Shown here piece after piece: positions 54,606 to 63,438 of a stretch of DNA of 64,000 nucleotides. A program made the position numbers and the translations under genes. The notes below the pieces were generated by a model, which was given only the letters and a program-made list of their open reading frames with translations, was not told the DNA's origin and searched no databases. Source of the DNA: JBMOLK01 sp049325575 (GTDB lineage Bacteria > Bacillota > Clostridia > Acetivibrionales > Acetivibrionaceae); contig JBMOLK010000311.1 of NCBI GenBank assembly GCA_049325575.1, positions 62,001 to 126,000 of the forward strand. The letters run 5' to 3'. How positions within the stretch are numbered: position 1 is the stretch's first letter; each line of letters begins with the position of its first letter.

Positions 54606-55484
54606 ATGAAATGGTATTATAATCTAAGGCTTAGAAAGCGAGTAGTTCTTGTTTCAGTGTTTGTTTTATTCTTTGGTTTACTTTCCATTATTGTGTTGGC
54701 CTACAGTTTTTTTGGCAATAGAAACGAAAATTACATCAGTAACAACAAAGATTCAAGTAATACCAGTACAAAATCCCCACCTGCAATAGTATATACGCCT
54801 ACTTTAGAAGAGGAGTCACCAATACCTACGCCAACAACAACATCTATCATTAGTCCGGTATCAACACCTACGCCTGCACCAACATCTACATCTACATCTA
54901 TACCTACACCTACGTCCATACCTACACCTACACCGGTAGAAGTAAAAAAAACGCCCAAACCGTCACCAAGTCCTTCGGTAAAACCCAGTGCGCCAAGGCC
55001 CACTAAAACAAAAACGGACGATATAGCTTTAAACAATATTGTACTTCAATATAAAAACGGAGATTCAAAAGCTTCTGCAAATGTTATTTATCCTATAATC
55101 AGAATAATTAATAAGGGTAACACAAATGTGAATTTTGCGGATATTAGTATCAGGTATTATTACACTAAAGAAGGGGAAATAAAGGAAACTTTTTGGTGTG
55201 ATTCATTTTCAAAAGACGCGTCACAAGTCTATGGAAAGTTTGTTAAGCTCAAGGCAGGCAAACCTGGTGCAGACCATTATTTGAAGATAGGCTTTTACTC
55301 AAAGGCCGGCTCTCTAAAGCCGGGAGAAAGTACAGAAATAAAGGTAGGGTTTGGTAAGAATAACTGGACTGAATATAATCAGTTAAACGATTATTCTTAC
55401 AATAAGATAAGTGACAGATTTATAAGCTGGGACCATATCACGCTATATGTATCAGGTAAGCTGGTTTATGGAAAGGAACCTTAG
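54606..55484 (+). CDS. Membrane-anchored CBM3 protein, sensor-like, without an RsgI domain
   Basis: This 292-residue protein has a short basic N-terminus (NLRLRKR), one transmembrane helix at about 13-35, a long Pro/Thr/Ser linker to ~138 and a C-terminal family 3 carbohydrate-binding module (LQYKNGDSKASANVIYPIIRIINKG; FWCDSFSKDASQVYGKFVKL; DHYLKIGFYSKAGSLKPGESTEIKVGF; ITLYVSGKLVYG). The layout, inside-out, is like the outer part of clostridial RsgI anti-sigma sensors, but only ~12 cytoplasmic residues remain, too few for an anti-sigma domain. It may display cellulose-binding modules on the cell surface. No clear Shine-Dalgarno lies before the ATG. Confidence 0.82.
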   Translation: MKWYYNLRLRKRVVLVSVFVLFFGLLSIIVLAYSFFGNRNENYISNNKDSSNTSTKSPPAIVYTPTLEEESPIPTPTTTSIISPVSTPTPAPTSTSTSIPTPTSIPTPTPVEVKKTPKPSPSPSVKPSAPRPTKTKTDDIALNNIVLQYKNGDSKASANVIYPIIRIINKGNTNVNFADISIRYYYTKEGEIKETFWCDSFSKDASQVYGKFVKLKAGKPGADHYLKIGFYSKAGSLKPGESTEIKVGFGKNNWTEYNQLNDYSYNKISDRFISWDHITLYVSGKLVYGKEP

Positions 55485-55518
55485 AAGTTTGATAAATCCT
55501 ATAGAAGAAGGAATTATT

Positions 55519-55558
55519 AATGCGCCGCAAGCTTTTTAGATGAAGCTTGCAGCGCATT
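55519..55558. terminator. Long hairpin between convergent genes
   Basis: AATGCGC plus GCAAGCTT pair with AAGCTTGC plus GCGCATT, with one internal mismatch (55526 against 55551), giving a 15-bp stem around an 8-nt loop. It lies between convergent genes and probably acts on both, although neither side has a strong U run. Confidence 0.65.
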
Positions 55559-55594
55559 AAACCAAAGGTATGACATAAATATTTTTATGAAGTT

Positions 55595-56755
55595 TTAACT
55601 ATTTGTAAAAAGCTTAAAGATATTTCCTATGCCCCGGAGGATCAATCCGAAAATTCCGATACCAGCTGCGTCTTCGGCAGTTGATATACTTGTACTGGCC
55701 AGTGTTTTACCATCAAGCTGTACTTCCAGTTTACCTACAGGAGAACCAGCAGTTACCGGAGCGTTAAGAGCACTACTATCCTTTATTATTTCAGTCTTAA
55801 TATCATTTTCGCGTGCAGCCGGTATAATAACTGAAATATCACTGTCAATCTTAATGGGGACTGATTGTTTTTTTCCATTTTTAACTTCTATATTGCCAGC
55901 TATTTCGCCGGCATTCTTTAATTTAACCGATTTAAAATTTCTAAAACCGTAAGTCAAAAGTTCCTGAGATGCTGTAGATCTTTCCTTTTCATCCTTTGTA
56001 TTAAGAACAACCGAAATAAGTCTCATTCCATTCTGCTGTGCAGTTCCTGCCAGGCAGTATCCGGCTTCTTCCGTCCAGCCTGTCTTCAAGCCGTCAGCAC
56101 CCGGGAAAACGCCAAGCAGAGGATTACGGTTGAATTGGCGTATGTTGTTATAGGTAAACTCCCTTTGTGATTCAAGCTCAATAATTTTAGGATGGTTTTG
56201 GATGATATGACGTGCCAGAATAGCTATATCCTTAGCACTCATTACATGTCCTGGTGCCGGCAGTCCACTGGAATTCTTAAACTGGCTGTTTACCATTCCA
56301 AGCTCCCTGGCACGTTGGTTCATTACTTGTACAAAAGCCTCCTCGCTGCCGTAGAGGTGCTCAGCCAGGGCTACACACCCGTCGTTTGCGGAAACAACAG
56401 AGATACCAGTCATAATGTCACTGTATTTAACCTTGTCTCCTACCAGCAGAAACATTTTTGAGCCGCCCATTCTCCAAGATTTTTCGGAAATAGTAACAAG
56501 GTCATCCCATTTCACTTTACCTTGCTCAACAGCTTCTAGTCCAAGTAATAAGGTCATAACCTTAGTTATACTGGCCGGGGGAACAGCTGTATCCGCATTT
56601 TTTTCATAGAGAATCTGGCCTGTTGAAGCTTCCATCAGAACAGCAGAACCGGCAGATGACTGGAATTGAGCAAAAGCACTAACATTAAGCGTCAATACAA
56701 AAACCACAAGTGCAATAAGTCCGGCAAAAGATCTTAGTTTTCTTGAATTATACAT
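55595..56755 (-). CDS. D-alanyl-D-alanine carboxypeptidase (DacF-like, S11)
   Basis: This 386-residue penicillin-binding protein 5/6-type enzyme trims the terminal D-Ala of peptidoglycan stem peptides. It has a signal peptide to ~30, SxxK in PPASITKVMT, SAN-type motif VVSANDGCVAL, and KTG in DGLKTGWTEEAG. A C-terminal beta domain and an amphipathic or membrane helix at the end (GIFGLILRGIGNIFKLF) anchor it. I chose ATG at 56755 with AGGGGTG upstream; the earlier GTG overlaps that site. Confidence 0.93.
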   Translation of the reverse strand: MYNSRKLRSFAGLIALVVFVLTLNVSAFAQFQSSAGSAVLMEASTGQILYEKNADTAVPPASITKVMTLLLGLEAVEQGKVKWDDLVTISEKSWRMGGSKMFLLVGDKVKYSDIMTGISVVSANDGCVALAEHLYGSEEAFVQVMNQRARELGMVNSQFKNSSGLPAPGHVMSAKDIAILARHIIQNHPKIIELESQREFTYNNIRQFNRNPLLGVFPGADGLKTGWTEEAGYCLAGTAQQNGMRLISVVLNTKDEKERSTASQELLTYGFRNFKSVKLKNAGEIAGNIEVKNGKKQSVPIKIDSDISVIIPAARENDIKTEIIKDSSALNAPVTAGSPVGKLEVQLDGKTLASTSISTAEDAAGIGIFGLILRGIGNIFKLFTNS

Positions 56756-57029
56756 ATGGTATGACACCCCTGAATATTGGAATTTAATTTCTATGTAGAT
56801 AGAATACTTAAGATAGTTAGTTTTTAATATATGTTAACACTAAAATGCCGGGCTAGACAAATGTAAAATTTAACTATGATGCAGCGTTGATATTAAAACA
56901 GTCTTCATAGAGGTAAATACATAAAAATGTATCATACATGAGTAAATAGAAATTTATGATGGTATAATATTTATAAAGCTGTATTTTTTCATATAAATTA
57001 ATCTTTTCTTGTCAAAAAGGAGAATTACT

Positions 57030-59273
57030 ATGCACCTTTCCAATGCAGTTATTAAGGATATAAATAAAGTATTTGAAGACGCGGTTTCAGATGGTAGAAG
57101 GGTTTTGTACGAATATGAGGTGTACCGGATTTTAAGACATATCGGACTGGAAGTTCCGGAGTTTGTATTGGTTGACAGCCCGGAGGAGGTCAGTACAGAT
57201 GTTTTAAAAAAATTCAAGCATGATATTGTTGTAAAAGTAGTGTCTCCTGACATATCTCATAAGCAAAAACTGGGTGGGGTAAAAGTAATAAAGAATTGGG
57301 ATCCTTTATTTGTCCAGTATGTATTAACAAGAATGAAGGAGGAGGTTCTATCCCGTTTTGAGGAAGGAGATAAACCGGAGATAAAAGGATTCCTCATTGT
57401 AGAGTATATACCCCACACCCAGGCTATAGGCTATGAAATATTGATAGGTTTTAAGGAGGATCATGCTTTTGGTCCGGTTCTTACACTAAGCAAGGGTGGA
57501 GACGATGCAGAGTTTTTTGCCAAATATTATGACCCTGCAAACCTTTTTATACCCCCTCTTGACAGGAACTATGCTTCAAGTATGGTAAATACTCTTAGCA
57601 TAAAGCACAAATTTGATCAGATAGGCCACCCTGAATATTTGGAGCATATAGCAAATGCAGCATCCGGTATCAGCTTTCTTGCCTGTAACTATACCTTTAT
57701 TGCTGACGAAAGGCCTGAATATATAATAAAGTCTTTTGAGGTTAATCCCTTTGTAATTTCTGAAAATAATAAGTTCATAGCAATAGATGGGTTTGCACAG
57801 TTCATTCCGGCACATGAGGACAAAAAGCTGATTCATAAGATAGACCATACGAAGCTAAACTATTTCTTCAACCCGGAAGGAATCGCAGTTGTAGGAGTTT
57901 CATCCAAACTTGATAAGTATAGTATTGGAAGAGATATTGCCCACCTTTTGCACGATATGGGAAGAGAAGACATATTTTTTATTAACGTAAAGGGTGGGAG
58001 TATTAATATAGAAGGGAAAGAGTATCCCTTATATAAAGATGTACGGGATATACCTGGGAAGGTTAATTTGGCTGTATATGCTGCACCGGCACAGCATACA
58101 ATTGATTTTATAAAGAATTTACCCGAAGATGGACCTGATTCGGTTATATTGATTTCAGGTATACCGTCTAATATCAAGTATTCTGAATTCACCAGGCAGC
58201 TTGACGATGTTAAGCCAAAAGGGGTAAGGATTGTGGGCCCTAATTGTATGGGGGTATTCTATGCTCCGGATGATGACAATAAAGGAATTGATACTCTTTT
58301 TATAGATGAGAAGAGACTTGAGATTAGGTATTCAAGTTTTGCAAATACTGTTCTATTGACGCAAAGTGGAGGCCTGGCGATAACCGCTATAGATAAGCTT
58401 CAGAATACCGGCATTTTTAAATCGGTAGTAAGCTTTGGCAACCAGTATGATGTAAAAATCACTGATTTGGTTTCCTATTTTGGAATGGAGGATAATATTG
58501 ACCTTATAGCCCTCTATGTTGAAGGCTTTGACGATGGAGAAGGGAGACAGTTTTTTGAACTGGCAAGAGAAACTAAAAAGCCAATTATCGTTTATAAGGC
58601 CGGTAAAACCGAGGCTGGAGCAAGGGCGGCAGCATCCCATACTGCTTCCATGTCAGGAAGCTATGACGTTTTTAAGGCAGCCTGCAGGCAGGCTAACGTG
58701 ATTTTGGCAGAAAATATAGAAGATAATTATAATTTTATTAAAATCTTTTCACTTCTTGCTGGTAAAATTCCCGGAAATAATAGAGTTGCAGGCGTAGTAA
58801 ATGCAGGATTTGAATCTACGGTCAGTGCAGATGAGATGAAAAACCTAAGTCAGGCAAAGCTCTCCTTTGATACTATTGAAAGACTGAACAAGATAAATGA
58901 CTATGGCCTGGTAGATACATCATCCCCTATTCTTGACGTTACTGCCATGGCGGATGATAGAGCCTATGCCGATTTTGTTGAAGCAGTCTTACAGGATGAA
59001 AATGTGGATTGTGTATTTGTAGGTATAGTACCTCATGTTGTATCACTTAAGACTACTCCTGATACTTGTCACCATCCCGACAGCCTTGCAAATCTCCTTG
59101 TAAAGCTAAGTAAAAAGTACAACAAGGCTCTTGTTGTTTCAGTTAATGCAGGACGCTATTACCAGGATTTTGTTTCGATTATGGAAGAAAACGGACTTCC
59201 TGTTTACCATGATATCCGTTCAGCTATAAAGTCTCTGGATGCTTTTGTATCCTATCATTTAGGACTTGGATAG
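57030..59273 (+). CDS. ADP-forming acetate/acyl-CoA synthetase, fused in beta-alpha order
   Basis: This 747-residue enzyme family makes ATP and acid from acyl-CoA, ADP and phosphate, or the reverse. The N-terminal ~240 residues are an ATP-grasp (beta) domain (IVVKVVSPDISHKQKLGGVKVI; GPVLTLSKGGDDAEF). A CoA-binding domain follows at about 270-400 (FFNPEGIAVVGVSSKLDKYSIGRDI; GPNCMGVFYAPD), then the ligase part with the likely phospho-His537 in AASHTASMSGSYDVF. The usual fused form has alpha before beta. I chose ATG at 57030, with AAAGGAG upstream, over the in-frame start seven codons earlier. Confidence 0.86.
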   Translation: MHLSNAVIKDINKVFEDAVSDGRRVLYEYEVYRILRHIGLEVPEFVLVDSPEEVSTDVLKKFKHDIVVKVVSPDISHKQKLGGVKVIKNWDPLFVQYVLTRMKEEVLSRFEEGDKPEIKGFLIVEYIPHTQAIGYEILIGFKEDHAFGPVLTLSKGGDDAEFFAKYYDPANLFIPPLDRNYASSMVNTLSIKHKFDQIGHPEYLEHIANAASGISFLACNYTFIADERPEYIIKSFEVNPFVISENNKFIAIDGFAQFIPAHEDKKLIHKIDHTKLNYFFNPEGIAVVGVSSKLDKYSIGRDIAHLLHDMGREDIFFINVKGGSINIEGKEYPLYKDVRDIPGKVNLAVYAAPAQHTIDFIKNLPEDGPDSVILISGIPSNIKYSEFTRQLDDVKPKGVRIVGPNCMGVFYAPDDDNKGIDTLFIDEKRLEIRYSSFANTVLLTQSGGLAITAIDKLQNTGIFKSVVSFGNQYDVKITDLVSYFGMEDNIDLIALYVEGFDDGEGRQFFELARETKKPIIVYKAGKTEAGARAAASHTASMSGSYDVFKAACRQANVILAENIEDNYNFIKIFSLLAGKIPGNNRVAGVVNAGFESTVSADEMKNLSQAKLSFDTIERLNKINDYGLVDTSSPILDVTAMADDRAYADFVEAVLQDENVDCVFVGIVPHVVSLKTTPDTCHHPDSLANLLVKLSKKYNKALVVSVNAGRYYQDFVSIMEENGLPVYHDIRSAIKSLDAFVSYHLGLG

Positions 59274-59486
59274 AGAATATAGGATACTATTGGCAACTAG
59301 TCTGTATCCAGATACTAATAAGCTCGGTTTAAACATTAAGCGGTGTAAGCTGTTAATGATAAGACTTCCTGTCGAAAGAAGTAAATATGGGTATTATGAC
59401 GGAAGATTACAAGGTATCTGTGTAGATATTTCCCGGGAAATGCTGAATTATGTTTTAAAGGAGCATCCAAGCTATAATAAAACTTT

Positions 59487-59518
59487 AAAGCACCCCCAGG
59501 TTCCAGGGGTGCTTTTTT
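59487..59518. terminator. Bidirectional terminator
   Basis: AAAGCACCCC (59487-59496) pairs exactly with GGGGTGCTTT (59506-59515). Further T follow on the plus strand, and AAGTTTT follows on the minus strand. It serves the synthetase gene and the convergent chemotaxis-receptor gene. Confidence 0.88.
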
Positions 59519-59519
59519 C

Positions 59520-61196
59520 CTACACTTTAAAAATACTTATATCTTCTTTTAGCTTATTCGCCATATTATTGAGCTCCTGGGCAACTGCCGAAAGCTGCTG
59601 CATGCTTGCTGATTCGTTTTGGACCGAAGAAGTTATTTCCTGCGTTGAAGCTGCAATTTGTGTAAAAACCTCTGAGATATCCTGAACCTTATCAATTATT
59701 GTGTCTTTTTCTTCAGTTAAGTCCTTTATTGAAGCTGAAACATCCTCGATTTGAGTGACTACTTTACCTACCTCGTTACGGATATTATCATAAGACGTTA
59801 CTGTTTCCCTAATGATTTTCATCTCAACATCCAGCTTATCGGATATGGTTTTTGTGTTGCCAACTACTTTTTGGGTATTGTGGGAGATATTCCTGATAAG
59901 CTTATTAATATTGTTAGAATATATCATTACCTGTGCAGCCAGCTTTTTTATTTCCTCTGCAACGACAGCAAATCCTTTTCCGGCTTCTCCCGCTCTTGCC
60001 GACTCAATTGATGCATTAAGGGCGAGTAAATTGGTCTGTTCTGCAATACTGTTTATAACTTCTGTTATTGTATTTATTTCATTAATACCACTGCTTAATG
60101 ACGATATTTCCTCTATTGCAGAGTTAAACGAATTCTTAGTCTCATCAACTGTAAGAATTAGGCTTTGAAAACTTTTGTATTCCAGATCTGTAACCTCTTT
60201 GATTTTACCATTGCTGGCTAAGACATTATTAGCTTCATCCAACATAATGTTTAATTTATTCCCAAAGCTTTGAAGAGTCTCAACAATATAGTATATACCT
60301 GAAGTTTGATTTGAAATTGCATTAGTCACATCTTCAATATTTTGTGAAATCTGTTCGCCTGTAATTGCAATTTCATTACTTGAACCGGTTAACTGTGTTG
60401 ATATACCATAAAGATTGTTAACGGTGTTTTTAACTGTTCCTATTGTTTCTTTCAGTACAGCGATTGAACAGTTAAGTGCATTTGTGAGCTTTCTGGTTTC
60501 GTCTTTGGTACTACTGCTAAACTCTATTGTAAAATCACCTTTTGAAAAATTATCAAGTTTCTTTACAATACCAACTATTGGCTTGGTTATTGTTCTCGAT
60601 ATAAATATTCCTATGGAAATTGCAATAATCTGTATTAGTAATGAAATAATTATGATTTCCCATAGGGTTTTTTTCAGCTCAGCGTACATTCCTTTTAAGG
60701 AAATTCCGATATTTAGGTTTCCGGACTCTACTAGCTTGGATGAAAAAGGGACTGATACGTTATATACCTTTTCTCCCGTATTTGCCGTAGAAATAAATGC
60801 GGATGTAGCAGAAGATATAACGTCTGGTTTACCTTCCTTACCTTCTGAACTTGTTGCACTGGAGGTAATATCAACTTTTCCTTCTTTGGCAGTGTTATTT
60901 TCATCAGAAGTAACCAATAAATTCAAGCTGCTGTCAGTAATAGATATATAGGCGATATTTCCTTTGCTTTCACTCTTTATATCCCGGAAAATATGCCTGA
61001 TTTGCTCAAGTTCACTGATGTTATTACTGATTAATTCCCTCCGGATCGAAGTAACCAGAGCTCTACCATCGCTTTCCATTTGCCCGGTAACTGAACTTTG
61101 TACCTGATAATAGGCTAATACTGCAAAAGATATAGAGCAGACTGAAGTTACAAGCAAAATTGCTCCCAATATTTTTTTCATTAAAGAATTAAACAT
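59520..61196 (-). CDS. Methyl-accepting chemotaxis protein
   Basis: This 558-residue receptor has a first helix at about 10-28, an extracytoplasmic sensor of ~150 residues, a second helix near 185-205, a HAMP-like part (RTITKPIVGIVKKLDNFSKGDF) and a long cytoplasmic coiled coil. The hairpin tip is NSIAEQTNLLALNASIESARAGEAGKGFAVVAEEIKKLA, the CheA/CheW contact region. The sensor contains an imperfect repeat (EGKVDITSSATSSEGKEGKPDVISSATS). I chose ATG at 61196, five codons inside the first GTG. The ligand is unknown. Confidence 0.93.
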   Translation of the reverse strand: MFNSLMKKILGAILLVTSVCSISFAVLAYYQVQSSVTGQMESDGRALVTSIRRELISNNISELEQIRHIFRDIKSESKGNIAYISITDSSLNLLVTSDENNTAKEGKVDITSSATSSEGKEGKPDVISSATSAFISTANTGEKVYNVSVPFSSKLVESGNLNIGISLKGMYAELKKTLWEIIIISLLIQIIAISIGIFISRTITKPIVGIVKKLDNFSKGDFTIEFSSSTKDETRKLTNALNCSIAVLKETIGTVKNTVNNLYGISTQLTGSSNEIAITGEQISQNIEDVTNAISNQTSGIYYIVETLQSFGNKLNIMLDEANNVLASNGKIKEVTDLEYKSFQSLILTVDETKNSFNSAIEEISSLSSGINEINTITEVINSIAEQTNLLALNASIESARAGEAGKGFAVVAEEIKKLAAQVMIYSNNINKLIRNISHNTQKVVGNTKTISDKLDVEMKIIRETVTSYDNIRNEVGKVVTQIEDVSASIKDLTEEKDTIIDKVQDISEVFTQIAASTQEITSSVQNESASMQQLSAVAQELNNMANKLKEDISIFKV

Positions 61197-61465
61197 GTTG
61201 ACTACCCCCACGAAATAACTAGTTTTAGATTGATCTAATATGAACGAATTATATGGACTAAAAAAACTTATGTATACTTATCGGTAAATTTCTTTGATTT
61301 ATTTATACTGGATGTATAAATATAGCCACTAAAAAAATTATAGAGACATTTAGCAATTTTTCAGTTAAGAATAATTTGGTATGAGAATAAAGAAAGGTCT
61401 GTAACACAATACTGGCATCCACTGCATAGTATGTAGTGAAAATTGAGAAGAGGGTGATGCATAAA

Positions 61466-62110
61466 ATGGATCAGTACCAACAAATCCTTCGATTAGGGAT
61501 GAAAGCACCGGATTTTGAAGCAATAACTACATATGGCCCTTTAAGGCTTTCGGATTTTAAGGATAAGTGGGTTGTTCTCTTTTCACATCCTGGAGACTTT
61601 ACCCCGGTTTGCACCACGGAATTTATAGCATTTGCACAGATTGCTCCATTGTTTGAGCAAAGAAATGTACAGCTTCTTGGCCTTAGTATAGACAGTAATC
61701 CTTCACACCTTGCATGGGTATACAACATTTATAAGAACACCGGCATAACAATTCCGTTTCCTGTTATAGCAGACAGAGATGGATCCATTGCACGGCTTTA
61801 CGGAATGATTTCAGAAGATGTGAGTGCAACCGAAACAATCAGGAGTGTATTTATAATCGATGACAAGCAGGCTATTAGGGCGATACTTAGTTATCCTCTT
61901 ACAAATGGAAGGAATATACCTGAAATTCTTCGTCTGGTGGACGCACTCCAGACATCTGACAGGGAAAAGGTAGCAACACCGGCAAACTGGTGCCCCGGCC
62001 AGCCTGCAGTGGTTCCGCCGCCTGGCACATACAAAGAGTTGGTTGAAAGGGTTAAATGTCCTAAAGGGCTTCAATGCATGGATTGGTATTTATGTTATAA
62101 ACAGATATAA
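61466..62110 (+). CDS. Peroxiredoxin, Prx6/AhpC-like
   Basis: This 214-residue thiol peroxidase reduces H2O2 and organic peroxides. Peroxidatic Cys49 is in GDFTPVCTTEF, and the conserved Arg lies in the later SVFIIDDKQAIRA part. A C-terminal arm contains Cys176 (ANWCPGQP) and further Cys residues near 198-210 that could resolve the disulfide. The length fits the Prx6-type family common in anaerobes. I prefer ATG at 61466, with AGGGTG 9-10 nt upstream; ATG at 61457 is close behind that site. Its 3' end is duplicated near 63450. Confidence 0.93.
   Translation: MDQYQQILRLGMKAPDFEAITTYGPLRLSDFKDKWVVLFSHPGDFTPVCTTEFIAFAQIAPLFEQRNVQLLGLSIDSNPSHLAWVYNIYKNTGITIPFPVIADRDGSIARLYGMISEDVSATETIRSVFIIDDKQAIRAILSYPLTNGRNIPEILRLVDALQTSDREKVATPANWCPGQPAVVPPPGTYKELVERVKCPKGLQCMDWYLCYKQI
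62033..62055 (+). repeat. Direct repeat, copy A, inside the peroxiredoxin gene
   Basis: This stretch of the peroxiredoxin gene ends in TTGGTTGAAAGGGTTAA. The same 23 nt, with one mismatch, recurs at 63450-63472, and weaker similarity continues for about 20 nt more. Confidence 0.75.
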
Positions 62111-62134
62111 ATAGACCCTAAAAATGAAGGAACC

Positions 62135-62413
62135 CTAAAAAGGTATCAAGAGAAACGGACTTAAGAGCCATATAAAGCCATCAAGCTTATAGTAAAAAAA
62201 GAGTGGTAATGGGTAAAACCGTTGCTGCTTTTTTAATGTGCCTATTTTATTTCTTCCACTACAGTTTTTTAAAGCTTTAATGTCTTCACTGTGTTTTTTA
62301 AACCAATCATCCCAATAATCTTTGTTTTTTCCAGCAAGATCATCTGTATCTTTTTTAGAATACTTAGGTAATAGATCTATCATATCAGTATTTCCTGCAT
62401 TAATTTCATCCAT
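62135..62413 (-). CDS. Possible small gene or gene fragment
   Basis: This 92-codon frame starts at ATG 62413 and reads MDEINAGNTDMIDLLPKYSKKDTDDLAGKNKDYWDDWFKKHSEDI, which looks like real protein. It then turns into hydrophobic, low-quality sequence (PLPLFFYYKLDGFIWLLSPF). The join suggests a broken or frameshifted gene. No good ribosome site is seen. It fills most of the gap between the peroxiredoxin and DUF4328 genes. Function unknown. Confidence 0.3.
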   Translation of the reverse strand: MDEINAGNTDMIDLLPKYSKKDTDDLAGKNKDYWDDWFKKHSEDIKALKNCSGRNKIGTLKKQQRFYPLPLFFYYKLDGFIWLLSPFLLIPF

Positions 62414-62505
62414 GAATATGTGGAAGTACAAACTCGACAATATAAACAAAATATAGTATAATTTTATACATTAAGTACATTAAGTCAAGTTTGGGGGCTT
62501 ATTCT

Positions 62506-63231
62506 ATGGAAGATATTCAATCAAATCCAAGTCGCTTTTTTTCTAACCAAGTTTTGTCCAGAGCAGTAATAATAGCTGTATCATTAGCAATATTAACAGA
62601 TTTAATAGGTGTTTATAGTGGCTTCTTGGAAATTGGACTTTTATCAAAAGTTAAGCAAGGTTTTGAGATCACAACTGCTGAAGCGAATGTGAATGATACT
62701 AGGCAAGGTATAATAGGCGTGTTTCAAGTGCTGGTATATTTTTTATATTTTATTCTCTTTCTTGTGTGGGTTAATCGTTCAAATAAGAATTTGACAGCAT
62801 TAGGTATCAAGAATAAGAAATTCTCTTCTGGTTGGGCAGTGGGGTGGTTCTTTATTCCTATTGCAAGTCTTTTTAAACCTTACCAAGTTATGAAGGAAAT
62901 ATGGCAAGGCAGTAGTAGTTTAGATGTAGAAGATGAAGGAATTCCATTAAGAAGTTATGAATCAACTTCATTAATAAATTTATGGTGGACATTCTTTATT
63001 ATATCTTCTATCGTTGGTCAGATTTCATTTAGACTTGCTATGGCAGTTGATACTGTGGATATGATATATACTTCAAGTATAGCCTCTGTAGCATCAGATA
63101 TACTTAGCATTTTTGAGCAAATAATAACTATAATTGTAGTTTATAAAATTACATCATTTCAGGTTGAAAAACATAGTTTTATTAATTCGAAAGCACAACA
63201 GAATGCCGAAAGGGAATATCCTCTTGTTTAA
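62506..63231 (+). CDS. DUF4328 membrane protein
   Basis: This 241-residue protein has about five or six helices and the DUF4328 features: VNRSNKNLTALGIKNKKFSSGWAVGWFFIPIASLFKPYQVMKEIWQGS, then LINLWWTFFIISSIVGQ. Family function is unknown. I chose ATG at 62506, where TTGGGGGC lies upstream; the first in-frame TTG is part of that site. It lies between the two copies of the peroxiredoxin-tail repeat. A short Ser/Pro-rich frame follows that may be a lost C-terminus. Confidence 0.8.
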   Translation: MEDIQSNPSRFFSNQVLSRAVIIAVSLAILTDLIGVYSGFLEIGLLSKVKQGFEITTAEANVNDTRQGIIGVFQVLVYFLYFILFLVWVNRSNKNLTALGIKNKKFSSGWAVGWFFIPIASLFKPYQVMKEIWQGSSSLDVEDEGIPLRSYESTSLINLWWTFFIISSIVGQISFRLAMAVDTVDMIYTSSIASVASDILSIFEQIITIIVVYKITSFQVEKHSFINSKAQQNAEREYPLV

Positions 63232-63249
63232 TCCAACAGGTGAATGTAG

Positions 63250-63384
63250 CACATTATACCTGAGGCTAACCAAGAGGTTAATAGTTCTCCTATAGTTAGT
63301 TCACCACCACCAACTGTAAGTGTATCAACAACGCAAGAGGTTGAGAAGAGAACTTTACCTGGACAATTGAAAGTACACTGTTAG
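63250..63384 (+). pseudogene. Start-less Ser/Pro/Thr-rich coding remnant
   Basis: An open frame of 44 codons without a start reads PEANQEVNSSPIVSSPPPTVSVSTTQEVEKR and ends with TAG at 63382-63384. The composition is that of a linker or tail of a membrane protein, perhaps the former end of the DUF4328 gene. The rest of the gap to 63438 shows nothing clear. Confidence 0.35.
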
Positions 63385-63438
63385 TAATTAGCTCGATAAT
63401 GTTTTTGTTCATGATTTGATTAACATTTAAGATAATTA

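Noticed and set aside
59300..59480. Possible riboswitch in the 200 nt after the acyl-CoA synthetase.
   Set aside because: No consensus of a known class was found, and the stretch does not lead into a plus-strand gene.
59266..59685. A 139-codon plus-strand frame after the acyl-CoA synthetase.
   Set aside because: It runs through the bidirectional terminator at 59487 and into the antisense strand of the chemotaxis receptor, so it is not a gene. The first ~70 codons are only weakly protein-like.
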